From Campylobacter showae (GTDB lineage Bacteria > Campylobacterota > Campylobacteria > Campylobacterales > Campylobacteraceae), in the NCBI RefSeq assembly GCF_900573985.1, contig NZ_UWOK01000001.1, positions 620,001-684,000 on the forward strand: DNA of 64,000 bases. The letters are read 5' to 3'. Shown piece by piece: positions 45,839 through 54,482 of the stretch. Every line of letters begins with the position of its first letter. The stretch's first letter is position 1. Below the pieces are notes generated by a model. It was given only the letters and a program-made list of their open reading frames with translations. It did not search any database and had not been told where the DNA came from. The position numbers were made by a program, and so were the translations under genes.

Positions 45839-47206
45839 ATGTCTATATATTTCGTCCAAGTTATCTCATCGTTACTGGGATTTGTCCTTTTTGCAGCGTT
45901 AAACAACGACAAAAAGATCCTAAAAGCGCTGTTTTTACCCTCGGTTTTGGGTATTGCTACAGGCATAGTCGTTTTTAAGATCGCTAGACTCGCGCTTCAC
46001 GACGCCGGCGTGAAAATGGTGTTTGACGTGGCTACTTTGGTATTTTTGCTAGTTAGCGCGCTTTGGATTTTTATCAAATTTAACCCTGCAAAGATGATAA
46101 CGTTTTTTGCTCTCGGTGCGGGCTACGGCCTCACGTACGCTCACGCTAGCGCGAATTTTCCGGTATTTGCCGGCGAGCTACTCGACACGCAGTCTATCAT
46201 CAGCCTATTTTTGATGATATTTGCGTTTTTACTTTTACTGATTTTATTTTTCGTCGTTTCAAATTTAAAAGAGTGCCTATGCAAGCACGTCTTACGGACG
46301 TTTTCGCTTCTTTTACTTGCGGTTTTGATAGTGCAGGCTATTTCAAACACGGGACTTGAGTTTATGCGGGCGGGCATGATACCTACATATCCGTGGGCGC
46401 TCTCGCTCGTGGCTAAGGGCATTTACTATACGACATTTGCGCAGTATTTTTTTATCTTTTCGGTTTTGGTTTTGGCAGTTATAAATTTCAAAAAACGCCC
46501 GACTCCGCTCGTAAAATCGGTTGTGGGCTCAAATAAATTTAGATTTAACAACGCGGCTAGAAATTTCATGGCGGCAAACTCAAAAAGCAGCATAGCTATC
46601 GTCGTTACGGCTCTGATTTTCGGGCTTTACTACGATCTGCACGCATCTAAACCGCCTGAGATCTCTGATCCTATCGTCGTAGAACCCGTAAATAACGAGT
46701 TTAAATTTGACGTCGAAAAACTCGCCGACAATGAACTACACCGCTACGCCTACATAAACGACGAAGGTAGGGAGATAAGGTTTTTCCTCTTAAACCGCTT
46801 TTCAGACCGCGCTTCGCCGATCATCGTCTTTGACGCGTGCGCGATATGCGGTGACATGGGCTACGTCAAAAAAGGCGGCGATCTCATCTGCATCTCGTGT
46901 AACGTACGCATCTTTTTGCCGTCAGTCGGCAAAGAGGGCGGCTGCAACCCGATACCTATGCCGTTTGAATTTGACGGCAAATTTATAACCGTTACGCTCG
47001 ACACCATCCAAAGCGGCGCGAACTACTTCTCAAAAGTCGTCGAAAAAACGGTGCTAGATCCGGTAAGCCGCAAAAAGGTAAGCAACATCGGCTCGAAATC
47101 TTATTTATACTACAACAGGACGTATTTCTTTGAAAACGAAAAAACTCAGGCGGAATTTGAAGCCAACCCTGAAAAATACGTCGATATAAACGGGACTTTA
47201 AAATGA
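45839..47206 (+). CDS. DUF2318 membrane protein with C-terminal YHS-like domain
   Basis: The 455-residue protein has about eight membrane helices in the first 270 residues. A soluble DUF2318 domain follows with paired cysteines (FDACAICGDMGYVKKGG, CISCNVRIFLPSVGKEGGCNP), then a YHS-like end (LDPVSRKKVSNIGSKSYLYY, FENEKTQAEFEANPEKYV). C. jejuni Cj1660 is the counterpart. DUF2318 is thought to bind iron or a cluster and to serve electron transfer for iron reduction. It overlaps the next gene by 4 bases. Confidence 0.85.
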   Translation: MSIYFVQVISSLLGFVLFAALNNDKKILKALFLPSVLGIATGIVVFKIARLALHDAGVKMVFDVATLVFLLVSALWIFIKFNPAKMITFFALGAGYGLTYAHASANFPVFAGELLDTQSIISLFLMIFAFLLLLILFFVVSNLKECLCKHVLRTFSLLLLAVLIVQAISNTGLEFMRAGMIPTYPWALSLVAKGIYYTTFAQYFFIFSVLVLAVINFKKRPTPLVKSVVGSNKFRFNNAARNFMAANSKSSIAIVVTALIFGLYYDLHASKPPEISDPIVVEPVNNEFKFDVEKLADNELHRYAYINDEGREIRFFLLNRFSDRASPIIVFDACAICGDMGYVKKGGDLICISCNVRIFLPSVGKEGGCNPIPMPFEFDGKFITVTLDTIQSGANYFSKVVEKTVLDPVSRKKVSNIGSKSYLYYNRTYFFENEKTQAEFEANPEKYVDINGTLK

Positions 47207-48483
47207 AAAATATGCAACTAAGGCTCATAAAAAGCTCGATCACCGGCTCGAAGGTGCAAAAAGGAATGGCCTTTATCACCATACTTTTGGCGACGGTTTT
47301 GATCGCTTGTATGCTAAATATCACGCTAAAAATCGGCGATCAGATCGCTAGCGAGCTACGCGGCTACGGCTCAAACATCGTCGTCTTGCCAAAGGGCGAA
47401 GCGCTAGCTATCGAGATCGAGGGTAAAAATTTCACTCCGCTAAAATCGCAAAACTACCTAAACGAAGAGGATTTGCATAAGGTAAAGGAAATTTTTTGGC
47501 GAAATAACATCGTGGCGTTTGCTCCGTTTTTAAACGGCGAGGTAAAAGACGCTAGCGGCGAAAAATACCAAATCACTGGCACTTGGTTTGATAAATTTGC
47601 AAACGTGGCCGACGAGCCCGAGTTTAAAACGGGCGTTAAAACGCTATTTGGCTTTTGGGCGGTCGATGGCAAATGGATAGAAGATGACGATATGCAAAAC
47701 GTACTCGTAGGCGAAAATTTAGCCGCGAAGCGAAATTTGAGCGTCGGCGGCGAGCTAAATTTAAACGGTCGTAGCGTAAAAATCGCGGGCGTGCTAAAAG
47801 GAGCCGGCGAAGAAAGCTATAAAATCGTAACCTCGCTAAAGCTCGCCCAGGAGCTTTTAGGCAAGCCCGGGCAGTACTCAAAAGCCGAGGTTTCAGCGAT
47901 GACGATCCCAGAAAACGATCTATCCGTCAAGGCCAGGCGAAATCTAGACAATCTAGATAGCGCCGAGTACGATATGTGGTACTGCTCGGCCTACGTTAGC
48001 TCCATAGCCTATCAGATCGAGGAGAACTACGCGGGCGTAGCGGCCAAGGCGATGATGCAAGTAAGCGACGCCGAGAGTAACATCGTGAAAAAAATCCAAA
48101 GCCTAATGGGTATCGTTAGCATCATCGCGCTTGCGGTCTCCTCTATCGGCATTACATCGCTGATGACCAGCGAAATTTACAGGCGTAAAAAAGAGATCGG
48201 CCTGCTAAAAGCTATAGGTGCCAGCAACTTTGAAATTTATGCCCTTTTTGCGAGCGAAAGCCTAGTAGTGGCGTTTTTTGCGGGCATTTTGGGTGCGTTT
48301 TTGGGATATGCGCTTAGCTACATAATCGCTTACAGTATCTTTGGCTATGGCATCGGCATCGCTTGGATCGTGCTTCCGCTTAGTATCGCTTTTGCGCTTC
48401 TTATCTCGATCGCGGGCTCGCTCGTACCGATGAGAAGCGTCGTCAAACTATTGCCTGCGGAGGTGCTATATGATCGCAAATAA
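47203..48483 (+). CDS. ABC transporter permease (FtsX/MacB type), first of pair
   Basis: The 426-residue protein has an N-terminal helix (GMAFITILLATVLIACMLNI), a large periplasmic MacB-PCD-like domain, and three C-terminal helices in the FtsX domain (GIVSIIALAVSSIGITSLMT, YRRKKEIGLLKAIGASNFEI, the coupling motif, and IAFALLISIAGSLVP). It pairs with the next permease and the ATPase at 49611. In C. jejuni these are Cj1661-Cj1663 of the P19 locus. It overlaps both neighbours. Confidence 0.9.
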   Translation: MKNMQLRLIKSSITGSKVQKGMAFITILLATVLIACMLNITLKIGDQIASELRGYGSNIVVLPKGEALAIEIEGKNFTPLKSQNYLNEEDLHKVKEIFWRNNIVAFAPFLNGEVKDASGEKYQITGTWFDKFANVADEPEFKTGVKTLFGFWAVDGKWIEDDDMQNVLVGENLAAKRNLSVGGELNLNGRSVKIAGVLKGAGEESYKIVTSLKLAQELLGKPGQYSKAEVSAMTIPENDLSVKARRNLDNLDSAEYDMWYCSAYVSSIAYQIEENYAGVAAKAMMQVSDAESNIVKKIQSLMGIVSIIALAVSSIGITSLMTSEIYRRKKEIGLLKAIGASNFEIYALFASESLVVAFFAGILGAFLGYALSYIIAYSIFGYGIGIAWIVLPLSIAFALLISIAGSLVPMRSVVKLLPAEVLYDRK

Positions 48484-49609
48484 GGGCTTTTTTTACAACG
48501 TTATCTTTAAAAGTCTGCGCTTTGGCGCGGCTAGAGTCGGCGTCATCATCGTCTCTATCTTGCTTGGCGCGTGCGTGACGGCAGCGTTTGTAAACGTATA
48601 TCTGGATATCGACTCAAAAGTAACCAAGGAGCTAAAAAGCTACGGCGCAAACGTGGTTTTCGCTCCGGCAGACCCCGTTAGTGACGCGATAGACGAGGCT
48701 AAATTTAACGAAAAGATCGCCAAAATCCCAAGCGACAAGCTAATCGGGCAGAGCGGATATCTTTTCACGCAGGTAAACATAGGCCCAACGACCGCGATCG
48801 CTATGGGTGTTAAATTTAGCGATCTAACGCGGGTTAAGCCGTTTTTAGAGGTTAAAGAGGGGCAAGGCATAACGCTTGATTTTGACGAGAGAAACGCACT
48901 AATCGGCACCGATCTAGCCAAACAAAGCGGATTTAAGGTTGGCGACACGATCGAAGTAAGGCAAATCGGCGCGAATGCGGGCGAAAAAGTAAAGATCCGC
49001 GGCATCGTGCAAGACGGCGACAAAGAGGACTCGCTACTCATCATCTCGCTGCCTCTGGCGCAAAAGATAGCAAACGAGCCAAATGCGTTAAACTATGCCG
49101 AGGCCGTAGTGACGGGCAAATTTGACTACATCAGCGAGCTTGGCAAGAGCCTTAGCGACGAGCAAATTTCGGTTAAACCCGTGGCTAAAATTTCAAAATC
49201 AGAGGGTCTGATTTTAGACAAAATTAAGCTTTTGATGGCGCTAGTTAGCTTTGTCATCTTGCTTATCACTTCAATGTGCGTAAACACGACTCTAAGCGCG
49301 ATTTTATTTTCGCGTTCAAAGGAGATCGCGCTGCTTAGAGCACTTGGAGCTAGTAAGAAAAACGTGTTAAATTTGTTCGGCGTCGAGACCTTCGTCACGG
49401 CGCTTGCGGCGGCTTTGGCGGGTGCTATTTTAGGCTATGGTTTGGCGCAAATTTTAGGCTACGCGATTTTTGATTCGAGCATCGATTTTAGATTTATGAG
49501 TATACCGATAGCGATGGCTATCTCGCTCGTTTTTGCTGGCGTAGCCTCGATCTATCCGATCAAACGAGCGCTGGAAAACAAGATGGCCGATATTTTAAGA
49601 GGAGAATGA
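48470..49609 (+). CDS. ABC transporter permease (FtsX/MacB type), second of pair
   Basis: The 379-residue protein has the same topology as its neighbour: VGVIIVSILLGACVTAAFVN at the start, a periplasmic domain and three C-terminal helices with SRSKEIALLRALGASKKNVL and IAMAISLVFAGVASIYP. The two probably form a heterodimer. It starts 14 bases before the previous stop and ends just before the ATPase gene, so it is tightly coupled. Confidence 0.9.
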   Translation: MIANKGFFYNVIFKSLRFGAARVGVIIVSILLGACVTAAFVNVYLDIDSKVTKELKSYGANVVFAPADPVSDAIDEAKFNEKIAKIPSDKLIGQSGYLFTQVNIGPTTAIAMGVKFSDLTRVKPFLEVKEGQGITLDFDERNALIGTDLAKQSGFKVGDTIEVRQIGANAGEKVKIRGIVQDGDKEDSLLIISLPLAQKIANEPNALNYAEAVVTGKFDYISELGKSLSDEQISVKPVAKISKSEGLILDKIKLLMALVSFVILLITSMCVNTTLSAILFSRSKEIALLRALGASKKNVLNLFGVETFVTALAAALAGAILGYGLAQILGYAIFDSSIDFRFMSIPIAMAISLVFAGVASIYPIKRALENKMADILRGE

Positions 49610-49610
49610 T

Positions 49611-50348
49611 ATGCAATACGCGATAAGATTAAACGGGATAGAAAAAAGATTTGGCGAAGTAAGGGCGCTAGAGGGCATCACATTTGACGTAAACGCCGGC
49701 GAGTGGGTTAGTATAATGGGCCCAAGCGGTAGCGGTAAAAGTACGCTGGTAAATATCCTCTCGCTGATGGACGTGCCAACCGCAGGTACGTACACGCTAG
49801 GCGGAGACGACGCTAGCAGACTTAGCGACGAGGAGACGCTCAAATTTCGCCGCGAAAAGATCGGGCTGATATTTCAGCAGTTTCACCTCATCCCATACTT
49901 AAACTGCGTGGAAAACGTGATGATAGCGCAGTACTATCACAGCAGCGTGGACGAAGAGGACGCTAAAAAGGCGCTCGAGCGCGTTGGACTGGGACATAGG
50001 CTAGATCACCGTCCGAGTCAGCTTAGCGGCGGCGAGCAGCAGCGTCTGTGCATCGCGCGCGCTCTCATCAACGATCCTGATATCTTGATAGCCGACGAGC
50101 CGACTGGTAACCTAGACGAAGCCAACGAACGCGTAGTTTTGGAGCTATTTCAAAAGCTGCGAAGCGAAGGCAAAACGATCCTACTCATCACGCACAACCC
50201 CGATCTTGGGCAGTTTGGCGACAAGATCGTCTATCTAAGGCACGGCAAGATGGAAAACATCCACTACGTGAGCGAGGGCGAGCGCGCGGAGGCATGCGAG
50301 AGGCTAGCAAGCGAGCCAAAGGGTCAAACCGCCTTTGCGACGGTTTAA
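49611..50348 (+). CDS. ABC transporter ATP-binding protein (LolD/MacB type)
   Basis: The 245-residue ATPase has Walker [10 protein letters not shown], signature [15 protein letters not shown], Walker [14 protein letters not shown] and the His switch in [34 protein letters not shown] at the Q-loop is typical of the MacB/LolD class that does not transport through the membrane but drives a periplasmic motion. It powers the two preceding permeases in the P19 iron locus (Cj1663 counterpart). Confidence 0.93.
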   Translation: MQYAIRLNGIEKRFGEVRALEGITFDVNAGEWVSIMGPSGSGKSTLVNILSLMDVPTAGTYTLGGDDASRLSDEETLKFRREKIGLIFQQFHLIPYLNCVENVMIAQYYHSSVDEEDAKKALERVGLGHRLDHRPSQLSGGEQQRLCIARALINDPDILIADEPTGNLDEANERVVLELFQKLRSEGKTILLITHNPDLGQFGDKIVYLRHGKMENIHYVSEGERAEACERLASEPKGQTAFATV

Positions 50349-50361
50349 ATTTGGGAGAGTT

Positions 50362-50859
50362 ATGATAAAAAAATATATACTTTTAGTTTTTGCGGCGGCG
50401 ATGATAGCTGGCTGCGGAAATAGCGGCTTTGATAAACACCACATTAGCCTAAACTCGCCAAAGGGCGTCGATACGCACTATTTTCCCGAGGGCAGGCGGC
50501 TTAAAACGGACGGCAAGCCCTATATGCTCTTTTTCTTTGGCACATCCTGCGGCGCCTGCGTAGCGCAAGCTCCGATCGTAAATGAAATTTACTCCGAATT
50601 TAAGGACAAATTCGGCGTTTACGGGATATTTGGACCCAGCCTTGGCTTTGATAAAGATATCGATATGGTGAAGCAGCACCATATCGACTACGACGTGATT
50701 AGCGATAAAGTTTCGGTTGATTATTTTAGCAAGGCCGTAGGCGGCGTGATGGGCGTGCCTGCGATCTTCGTCTTTGACGGCGAGGGTAATCTCAAAAAGC
50801 GCTTCATCGGGCTCACTCCAAAAGCCACTCTTGAAAACGAGATCAAGCTGGTATTATAA
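50362..50859 (+). CDS. Thioredoxin-like lipoprotein of the iron locus
   Basis: The 165-residue protein starts at MIKKYILLVFAAAMIAGCGN, with a lipobox (MIAGC) and a GGGAGAG site; an upstream start at 50335 would lie inside the ATPase gene. The TlpA-like thioredoxin fold has the active site CGAC in FFGTSCGACVAQAP and cis-proline in GVPAIFVFD. It matches Cj1664 and could keep the cysteines of the DUF2318 protein reduced. Confidence 0.9.
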   Translation: MIKKYILLVFAAAMIAGCGNSGFDKHHISLNSPKGVDTHYFPEGRRLKTDGKPYMLFFFGTSCGACVAQAPIVNEIYSEFKDKFGVYGIFGPSLGFDKDIDMVKQHHIDYDVISDKVSVDYFSKAVGGVMGVPAIFVFDGEGNLKKRFIGLTPKATLENEIKLVL

Positions 50860-50968
50860 ATTTACTCAAACGTAAAGATTTAGTAGTAAAATATGCTTAA
50901 ATTTGATCCTAAATTTGACCCGTCCGCGTTAAATTTGCGGCGGTCAAATTTGAGCTAGGAGACGCGAA

Positions 50969-51562
50969 ATGAAACTAAAAATTTTCTCTATTTTGCTATT
51001 TGCGATTTTTTTCGTAGGTTGCGGCGAGCCCCGCACGCCCGAGCTTTACGCTAGAAGCACGATGCCGATTTTTATAACAAACGGCGACGTGAAAAAAGCC
51101 TCTCGCAGCGTCTATGTTTACTTTAAAAACTCCTGCGGCTACGCAAACACGCTAGAAAACACCGTGCGAAACAAGCTACTGCAAAACGGCTTTACGCAAA
51201 GCATGGATCAAAAGAGCGCCGATATCGTGATAATGGGCGATTTTGCGAGTTTGCAGCGCTTTGAGCGACGCGAACGTCCGCGCGCGTACATGAGCATGGG
51301 TTACGGCTGGGGCGGCTACGGATACAGGCGTAGCATGGGATTTGGCATGCTTTTTGGCGATCCGTTTGACGATGATTTTTACGACAGGACGGATTACTAT
51401 CTTTATAGAGCCTACATCAGCGTGATGATCCGCGCAAACGGTGGCGAGCAAAGGACAAATCTCGAGATCGAAAGCGGCCAGAATCTTTATTCGCCAAGTT
51501 ATATAATCCCGTATATAGAGGAAAAGGCGGCGACGCAGATACTCGGTTTCTTTTATCCTTAA
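50969..51562 (+). CDS. TraT-like outer-membrane lipoprotein
   Basis: The 197-residue protein has a lipoprotein signal (MKLKIFSILLFAIFFVGCGE, lipobox FVGC). Next come SRSVYVYFKNSCGYANTLEN, VRNKLLQNGFTQSMDQKSAD and a glycine/aromatic stretch (MSMGYGWGGYGYRRSMGFGM), resembling TraT layout (KGY...ADY then a Gly-rich region). TraT blocks conjugation and gives serum resistance; here the role is unknown. A TAGGAG site lies upstream, and hairpin element copy B starts 2 bases after the stop. Confidence 0.55.
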   Translation: MKLKIFSILLFAIFFVGCGEPRTPELYARSTMPIFITNGDVKKASRSVYVYFKNSCGYANTLENTVRNKLLQNGFTQSMDQKSADIVIMGDFASLQRFERRERPRAYMSMGYGWGGYGYRRSMGFGMLFGDPFDDDFYDRTDYYLYRAYISVMIRANGGEQRTNLEIESGQNLYSPSYIIPYIEEKAATQILGFFYP

Positions 51563-51563
51563 C

Positions 51564-51683
51564 GGCTTGTCTTTTTCCTTTATACTTCGTTGGAAACTCG
51601 GTCGGCTTCGGTCACGGACGACTAGTCCGCTCCCTCGCTTCCGTCGTTTCTGCCTCGTCTAAAGAAAAAATACTTCGCCTTAT
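51564..51683 (+). repeat. Dispersed hairpin element, copy B
   Basis: It begins GGCTTGTCTTTTT, then TATACTTCGTTG, and ends GCCTCGTCTA...ATACTTCGCCTTAT. Outer arms are TTTTTCCTTTA (51572-51582) and TAAAGAAAAAA (51660-51670), complementary apart from one position. The inner arm GGAAACTCGG faces CCGTCGTTTC imperfectly. The centre carries the near-palindrome GGACGACTAGTCC. It lies between the TraT-like gene and the TonB-receptor-like gene. Confidence 0.75.
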
Positions 51684-51740
51684 CGTTTTACGTTCAAATT
51701 TGGAGTCAAATTTGTAAATTTCGGCTTCAAATTTTACTTA

Positions 51741-51763
51741 CCGAGACCCGCATCTTGAAAATG
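51741..51763 (+). repeat. GACCCGCATC repeat, copy 1
   Basis: A 23-base block, CCGAGACCCGCATCTTG followed by AAAATG. It is identical at 54068-54090 and present inverted with two changes at 54342-54364. It follows hairpin copy B with shared TTCAAATTTG...GTCAAATTTG sequence in between. Confidence 0.8.
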
Positions 51764-51993
51764 CTAATTCAAGTTTTTAAATTTGACGTATCGATTCAGG
51801 CTGTCTTTTTTCATAATTAAATTTTAAGCGCCGGAACTAAGATTAAATTTGACATGAGTCTAGGTACCTAAAATTTACGTTTATCAAATTTAACTTTGCC
51901 AACGTCAAATTTGTCGCCGTCTACAAACAAAACCGCGCGAAATTTATAAATTTTATCTTAACGAAAATCAAGAAATACTCAAATATTTTTTTA

Positions 51994-52028
51994 TATAATT
52001 ATGATACAAAAAATCAAAATTATCATAA
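51994..52028 (+). promoter_or_regulatory. Promoter and inverted repeat upstream of the TonB-receptor-like gene
   Basis: A -10 TATAAT (51994-51999) is followed by an exact inverted repeat TTATGATA (51999-52006), 14 bases, TATCATAA (52021-52028), resembling Fur/PerR-type dyads. It would overlap the transcription start and lies before an AAAGGA site. A metal-sensing repressor could bind here. Confidence 0.5.
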
Positions 52029-52038
52029 AGGATACTAA

Positions 52039-53892
52039 ATGAGATTAGCTATCAGTCTGGCTGCGGCTACGACGGCGCTATTTGCAAACGGCGCAAATCC
52101 CGATGTCATAAAGCCAATAAAGGATTTTACGCCTCCGCCGCCATATACGCCAAATGTCGCTCAAAGCGCGTTTCCCGAAAATCAATTCGACCGCGCGCCA
52201 AGGGATGATTATTTTTTCGTGACGGATTTGCTCGATAATTCTATGGATAAATTTCACGTCGCGGGCGGATTTTACGGCAGGACGTTTTACGGTTCGGGAC
52301 TTTTTAAGTACCGCGGCGCAAATTTCTATACGATTTTAAACGCAAATTTCTCTAAAGCCAACCGCTACAAAGACGGCGGCGGCAGAGAGTGGAACTACGG
52401 CTACGCCAGGCAGGGACAAAGCGCAGTCGTGGGTTTTGTGCCTAGCGAGCTAAGCGAGTTTAGATTTACGCTCGTACACGACAACATCGACGACGACAAG
52501 CAGCCTCACCATCTCATGGACGCCGTTAAAACCGAGCGATACGTCGGTAAATTTAACGCTCGCATCGGCGCGGAAGATCTATCAAATACGCTAAATTTCG
52601 AGCTGATGCTGCGCGATGTGAGCAGAAACGCCGACAACTACCGCCTAAGAAGCGCGGCGCAGACGGTAAAGGTCGAGATAGATAGAAAAATCGTAGACGC
52701 CGAGCTAAAATACGACGCGGATTTTGGTGGCTTTCATAATCTAGCCGGCATCAGCTATCAGCATGATAATCACGAAGGCAAAAGATACGTAAGGCAGCCT
52801 AGCGGCTGGGTTTTTAACGGATATAGGTTTGCCGACGTGACAAACAAGCGAACGAGGATTTTTGATACGTTAAGCTATAAATTTAACGACTTTCACAAGC
52901 TTAGTTTAGCTCTAAACTACGACTGGATGAGGTCGAATTTAAAGGGATTAAACGAGCCTTATTTTGCGCCCGCCGCACCGCTTCGGACGGTCAAGGGGCT
53001 TGTTCGCAATGTTTACGGATATGATTTTGACGGTAGCGTCAAACAAGACGGCCTAAGCGCAAGCCTAAAATACGATTTTACGCCAAACGAGCTGGATAGC
53101 TACTACGCGGCGCTTGAGAGCTTGCAGCGCATACCCGGCAACATGGAGCGATTTAACACGCTTTACGGTCCGATGGATAACGGCTGGGTGAGCAACCCGC
53201 TGCTAAAGCCCGAGCGTCACAACCGCGTAAATTTGGGCTTTACTTACAAGAGCGAATTTTATAAAGATTACTTAAGTTCGCGCCAGGGCGAGGATAGCTT
53301 TAGCGTGGGCGGGCACTTTATTGCAGACGACGCGCAGGATCTGGTTATCTACGATCGCCGCCATGCCGCTTCATCCACGCCGCCAATAAACAGAAACGCC
53401 GTCATCACGCGCAATGTCGACGCTAGGATTTACAGCGTAAATTTGCGTGGCGAGTATAACTTCGCGCGAAATTTCGGGCTAAAAACATCGTTATTTTACA
53501 ACTACGGACAAAACAAAACCGACGGCAGACCGCTCTATCAAATTCGCCCGTTTGAAGCAAATTTGGCCTTTGACTACAAAGACTACGCGAGCTTTGGCAG
53601 CTACAATATCGGCACTGCGGTGCGCTACGTAGCAAAGCAAAACAGGGGTGATTTTGATAAATCCACCGGCTTTGGCATCGACAAGCGCGAAGCCGCAAAG
53701 AGCTTTACGACGATGGACGTTTACGGCGGATTTGAGTTTAAAAACAGCTGGGGCGTGAGGCTTGGCGTGACAAATATCTTTGATAAAAATTATGCCGAGT
53801 TTATCAGCGGCGAGCACGTAGGTGCGCTAGATCCTGCGGTGGTGCATGCGCCGGGGAGGGTGGTGTTTGTTAGCTTCCACTCTAGTTTTTAA
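52039..53892 (+). CDS. TonB-dependent-receptor-like outer-membrane barrel without a clear plug
   Basis: The 617-residue protein has a signal peptide (MRLAISLAAATTALFANGAN) and a proline-rich segment (FTPPPPYTPN). From about residue 50 it reads as beta-barrel strands of TonB-dependent receptors (GGFYGRTFYGSGLFKYRGAN, KPERHNRVNLGFTYKSEF, SLFYNYGQNKTDGRPL, VRLGVTNIFDKNYAEFISG), ending in an aromatic SFHSSF. The plug hallmarks (V-E-V-x-R-G-P, G-G-x-I-N) are not seen before the barrel. Closest in feel to OprC/NosA copper receptors, but the substrate is unknown. The following binding protein/permease/ATPase genes suggest joint import. Confidence 0.75.
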   Translation: MRLAISLAAATTALFANGANPDVIKPIKDFTPPPPYTPNVAQSAFPENQFDRAPRDDYFFVTDLLDNSMDKFHVAGGFYGRTFYGSGLFKYRGANFYTILNANFSKANRYKDGGGREWNYGYARQGQSAVVGFVPSELSEFRFTLVHDNIDDDKQPHHLMDAVKTERYVGKFNARIGAEDLSNTLNFELMLRDVSRNADNYRLRSAAQTVKVEIDRKIVDAELKYDADFGGFHNLAGISYQHDNHEGKRYVRQPSGWVFNGYRFADVTNKRTRIFDTLSYKFNDFHKLSLALNYDWMRSNLKGLNEPYFAPAAPLRTVKGLVRNVYGYDFDGSVKQDGLSASLKYDFTPNELDSYYAALESLQRIPGNMERFNTLYGPMDNGWVSNPLLKPERHNRVNLGFTYKSEFYKDYLSSRQGEDSFSVGGHFIADDAQDLVIYDRRHAASSTPPINRNAVITRNVDARIYSVNLRGEYNFARNFGLKTSLFYNYGQNKTDGRPLYQIRPFEANLAFDYKDYASFGSYNIGTAVRYVAKQNRGDFDKSTGFGIDKREAAKSFTTMDVYGGFEFKNSWGVRLGVTNIFDKNYAEFISGEHVGALDPAVVHAPGRVVFVSFHSSF

Positions 53893-53903
53893 AATTTGAG
53901 TAG

Positions 53904-54024
53904 CGGCTTGTCTTTTTGCTCTATACTTCGTTGCTTTTAAATTTGGCTCGGTCATTACCTATATGGTAACTCCCGTCGCCAAATTTAAAAGCGCCTCGTC
54001 TAGAGCAAAAATACTTCGCCTTAT
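53904..54024 (+). repeat. Dispersed hairpin element, copy C
   Basis: The best-formed copy. GGCTTGTC, outer arm TTTTTGCTCTA (53913-53923), TACTTCGTT, inner arm GCTTTTAAATTTGGC (53933-53947), loop with TTACCTATATGGTAA, inner arm GCCAAATTTAAAAGC (53978-53992), GCCTCGTC, outer arm TAGAGCAAAAA (54001-54011), TACTTCGCCTTAT. Both arm pairs are perfect complements (11 and 15 bp). It begins 12 bases after the TonB-receptor-like stop. Confidence 0.85.
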
Positions 54025-54067
54025 TTTTTTGATTCAAATTTGAGGTCAAATTTGCAAATTCGGGTCG

Positions 54068-54090
54068 CCGAGACCCGCATCTTGAAAATG
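54068..54090 (+). repeat. GACCCGCATC repeat, copy 2
   Basis: Identical over 23 bases to 51741-51763. It lies 44 bases after hairpin copy C, in the same relation as copy 1 to hairpin copy B (58 bases). With the inverted copy at 54342 it bounds about 250 bases of non-coding DNA. Confidence 0.8.
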
Positions 54091-54261
54091 TAAATTTAAA
54101 ATTTGCAGTGCGGTAGCGCCAAATTTAGCCTATACGCAGCGCGGCATCTTCTCGCGTCGCAGGGCTAGTATGCTGCAAAAAGTTGGATTTTAAAAATTTG
54201 AGTATTCAAATTTAATGCTCAAATTTAACAACCCAAATCAGCAAAAAAACAAAATTTAGAT

Positions 54262-54292
54262 CAAGATTTTTGATTTAAATCTTGGGTATAAT
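54262..54292 (+). promoter_or_regulatory. Promoter with overlapping inverted repeat for the binding-protein operon
   Basis: CAAGATTT (54262-54269) is mirrored by AAATCTTG (54277-54284) directly in front of a -10 TATAAT (54287-54292). A regulator here would block RNA polymerase. The leader to the gene at 54483 is about 185 bases and contains the inverted GACCCGCATC repeat. Confidence 0.5.
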
Positions 54293-54341
54293 TATCAAAA
54301 ATTGGTTGAGGTAAAGTCAAATTTGCCTCGAGTAAATTTAG

Positions 54342-54364
54342 CATTTTTACGATGCGGGTCTCGG
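54342..54364 (-). repeat. GACCCGCATC repeat, inverted copy 3
   Basis: Read on the minus strand it gives CCGAGACCCGCATCG then TAAAAATG, two differences from copies 1 and 2. It sits in the leader of the operon starting at 54483. Confidence 0.75.
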
Positions 54365-54482
54365 TGAGTAAAATTTGACGATCAAATTTAACATTCAAAT
54401 TTGATCGTCAATTTTGACGCCTGGGGGCGATCCACAAAGCGAAGCGAAATAAAATTTAAAATCTTAATACAAGGAGAAAGCT

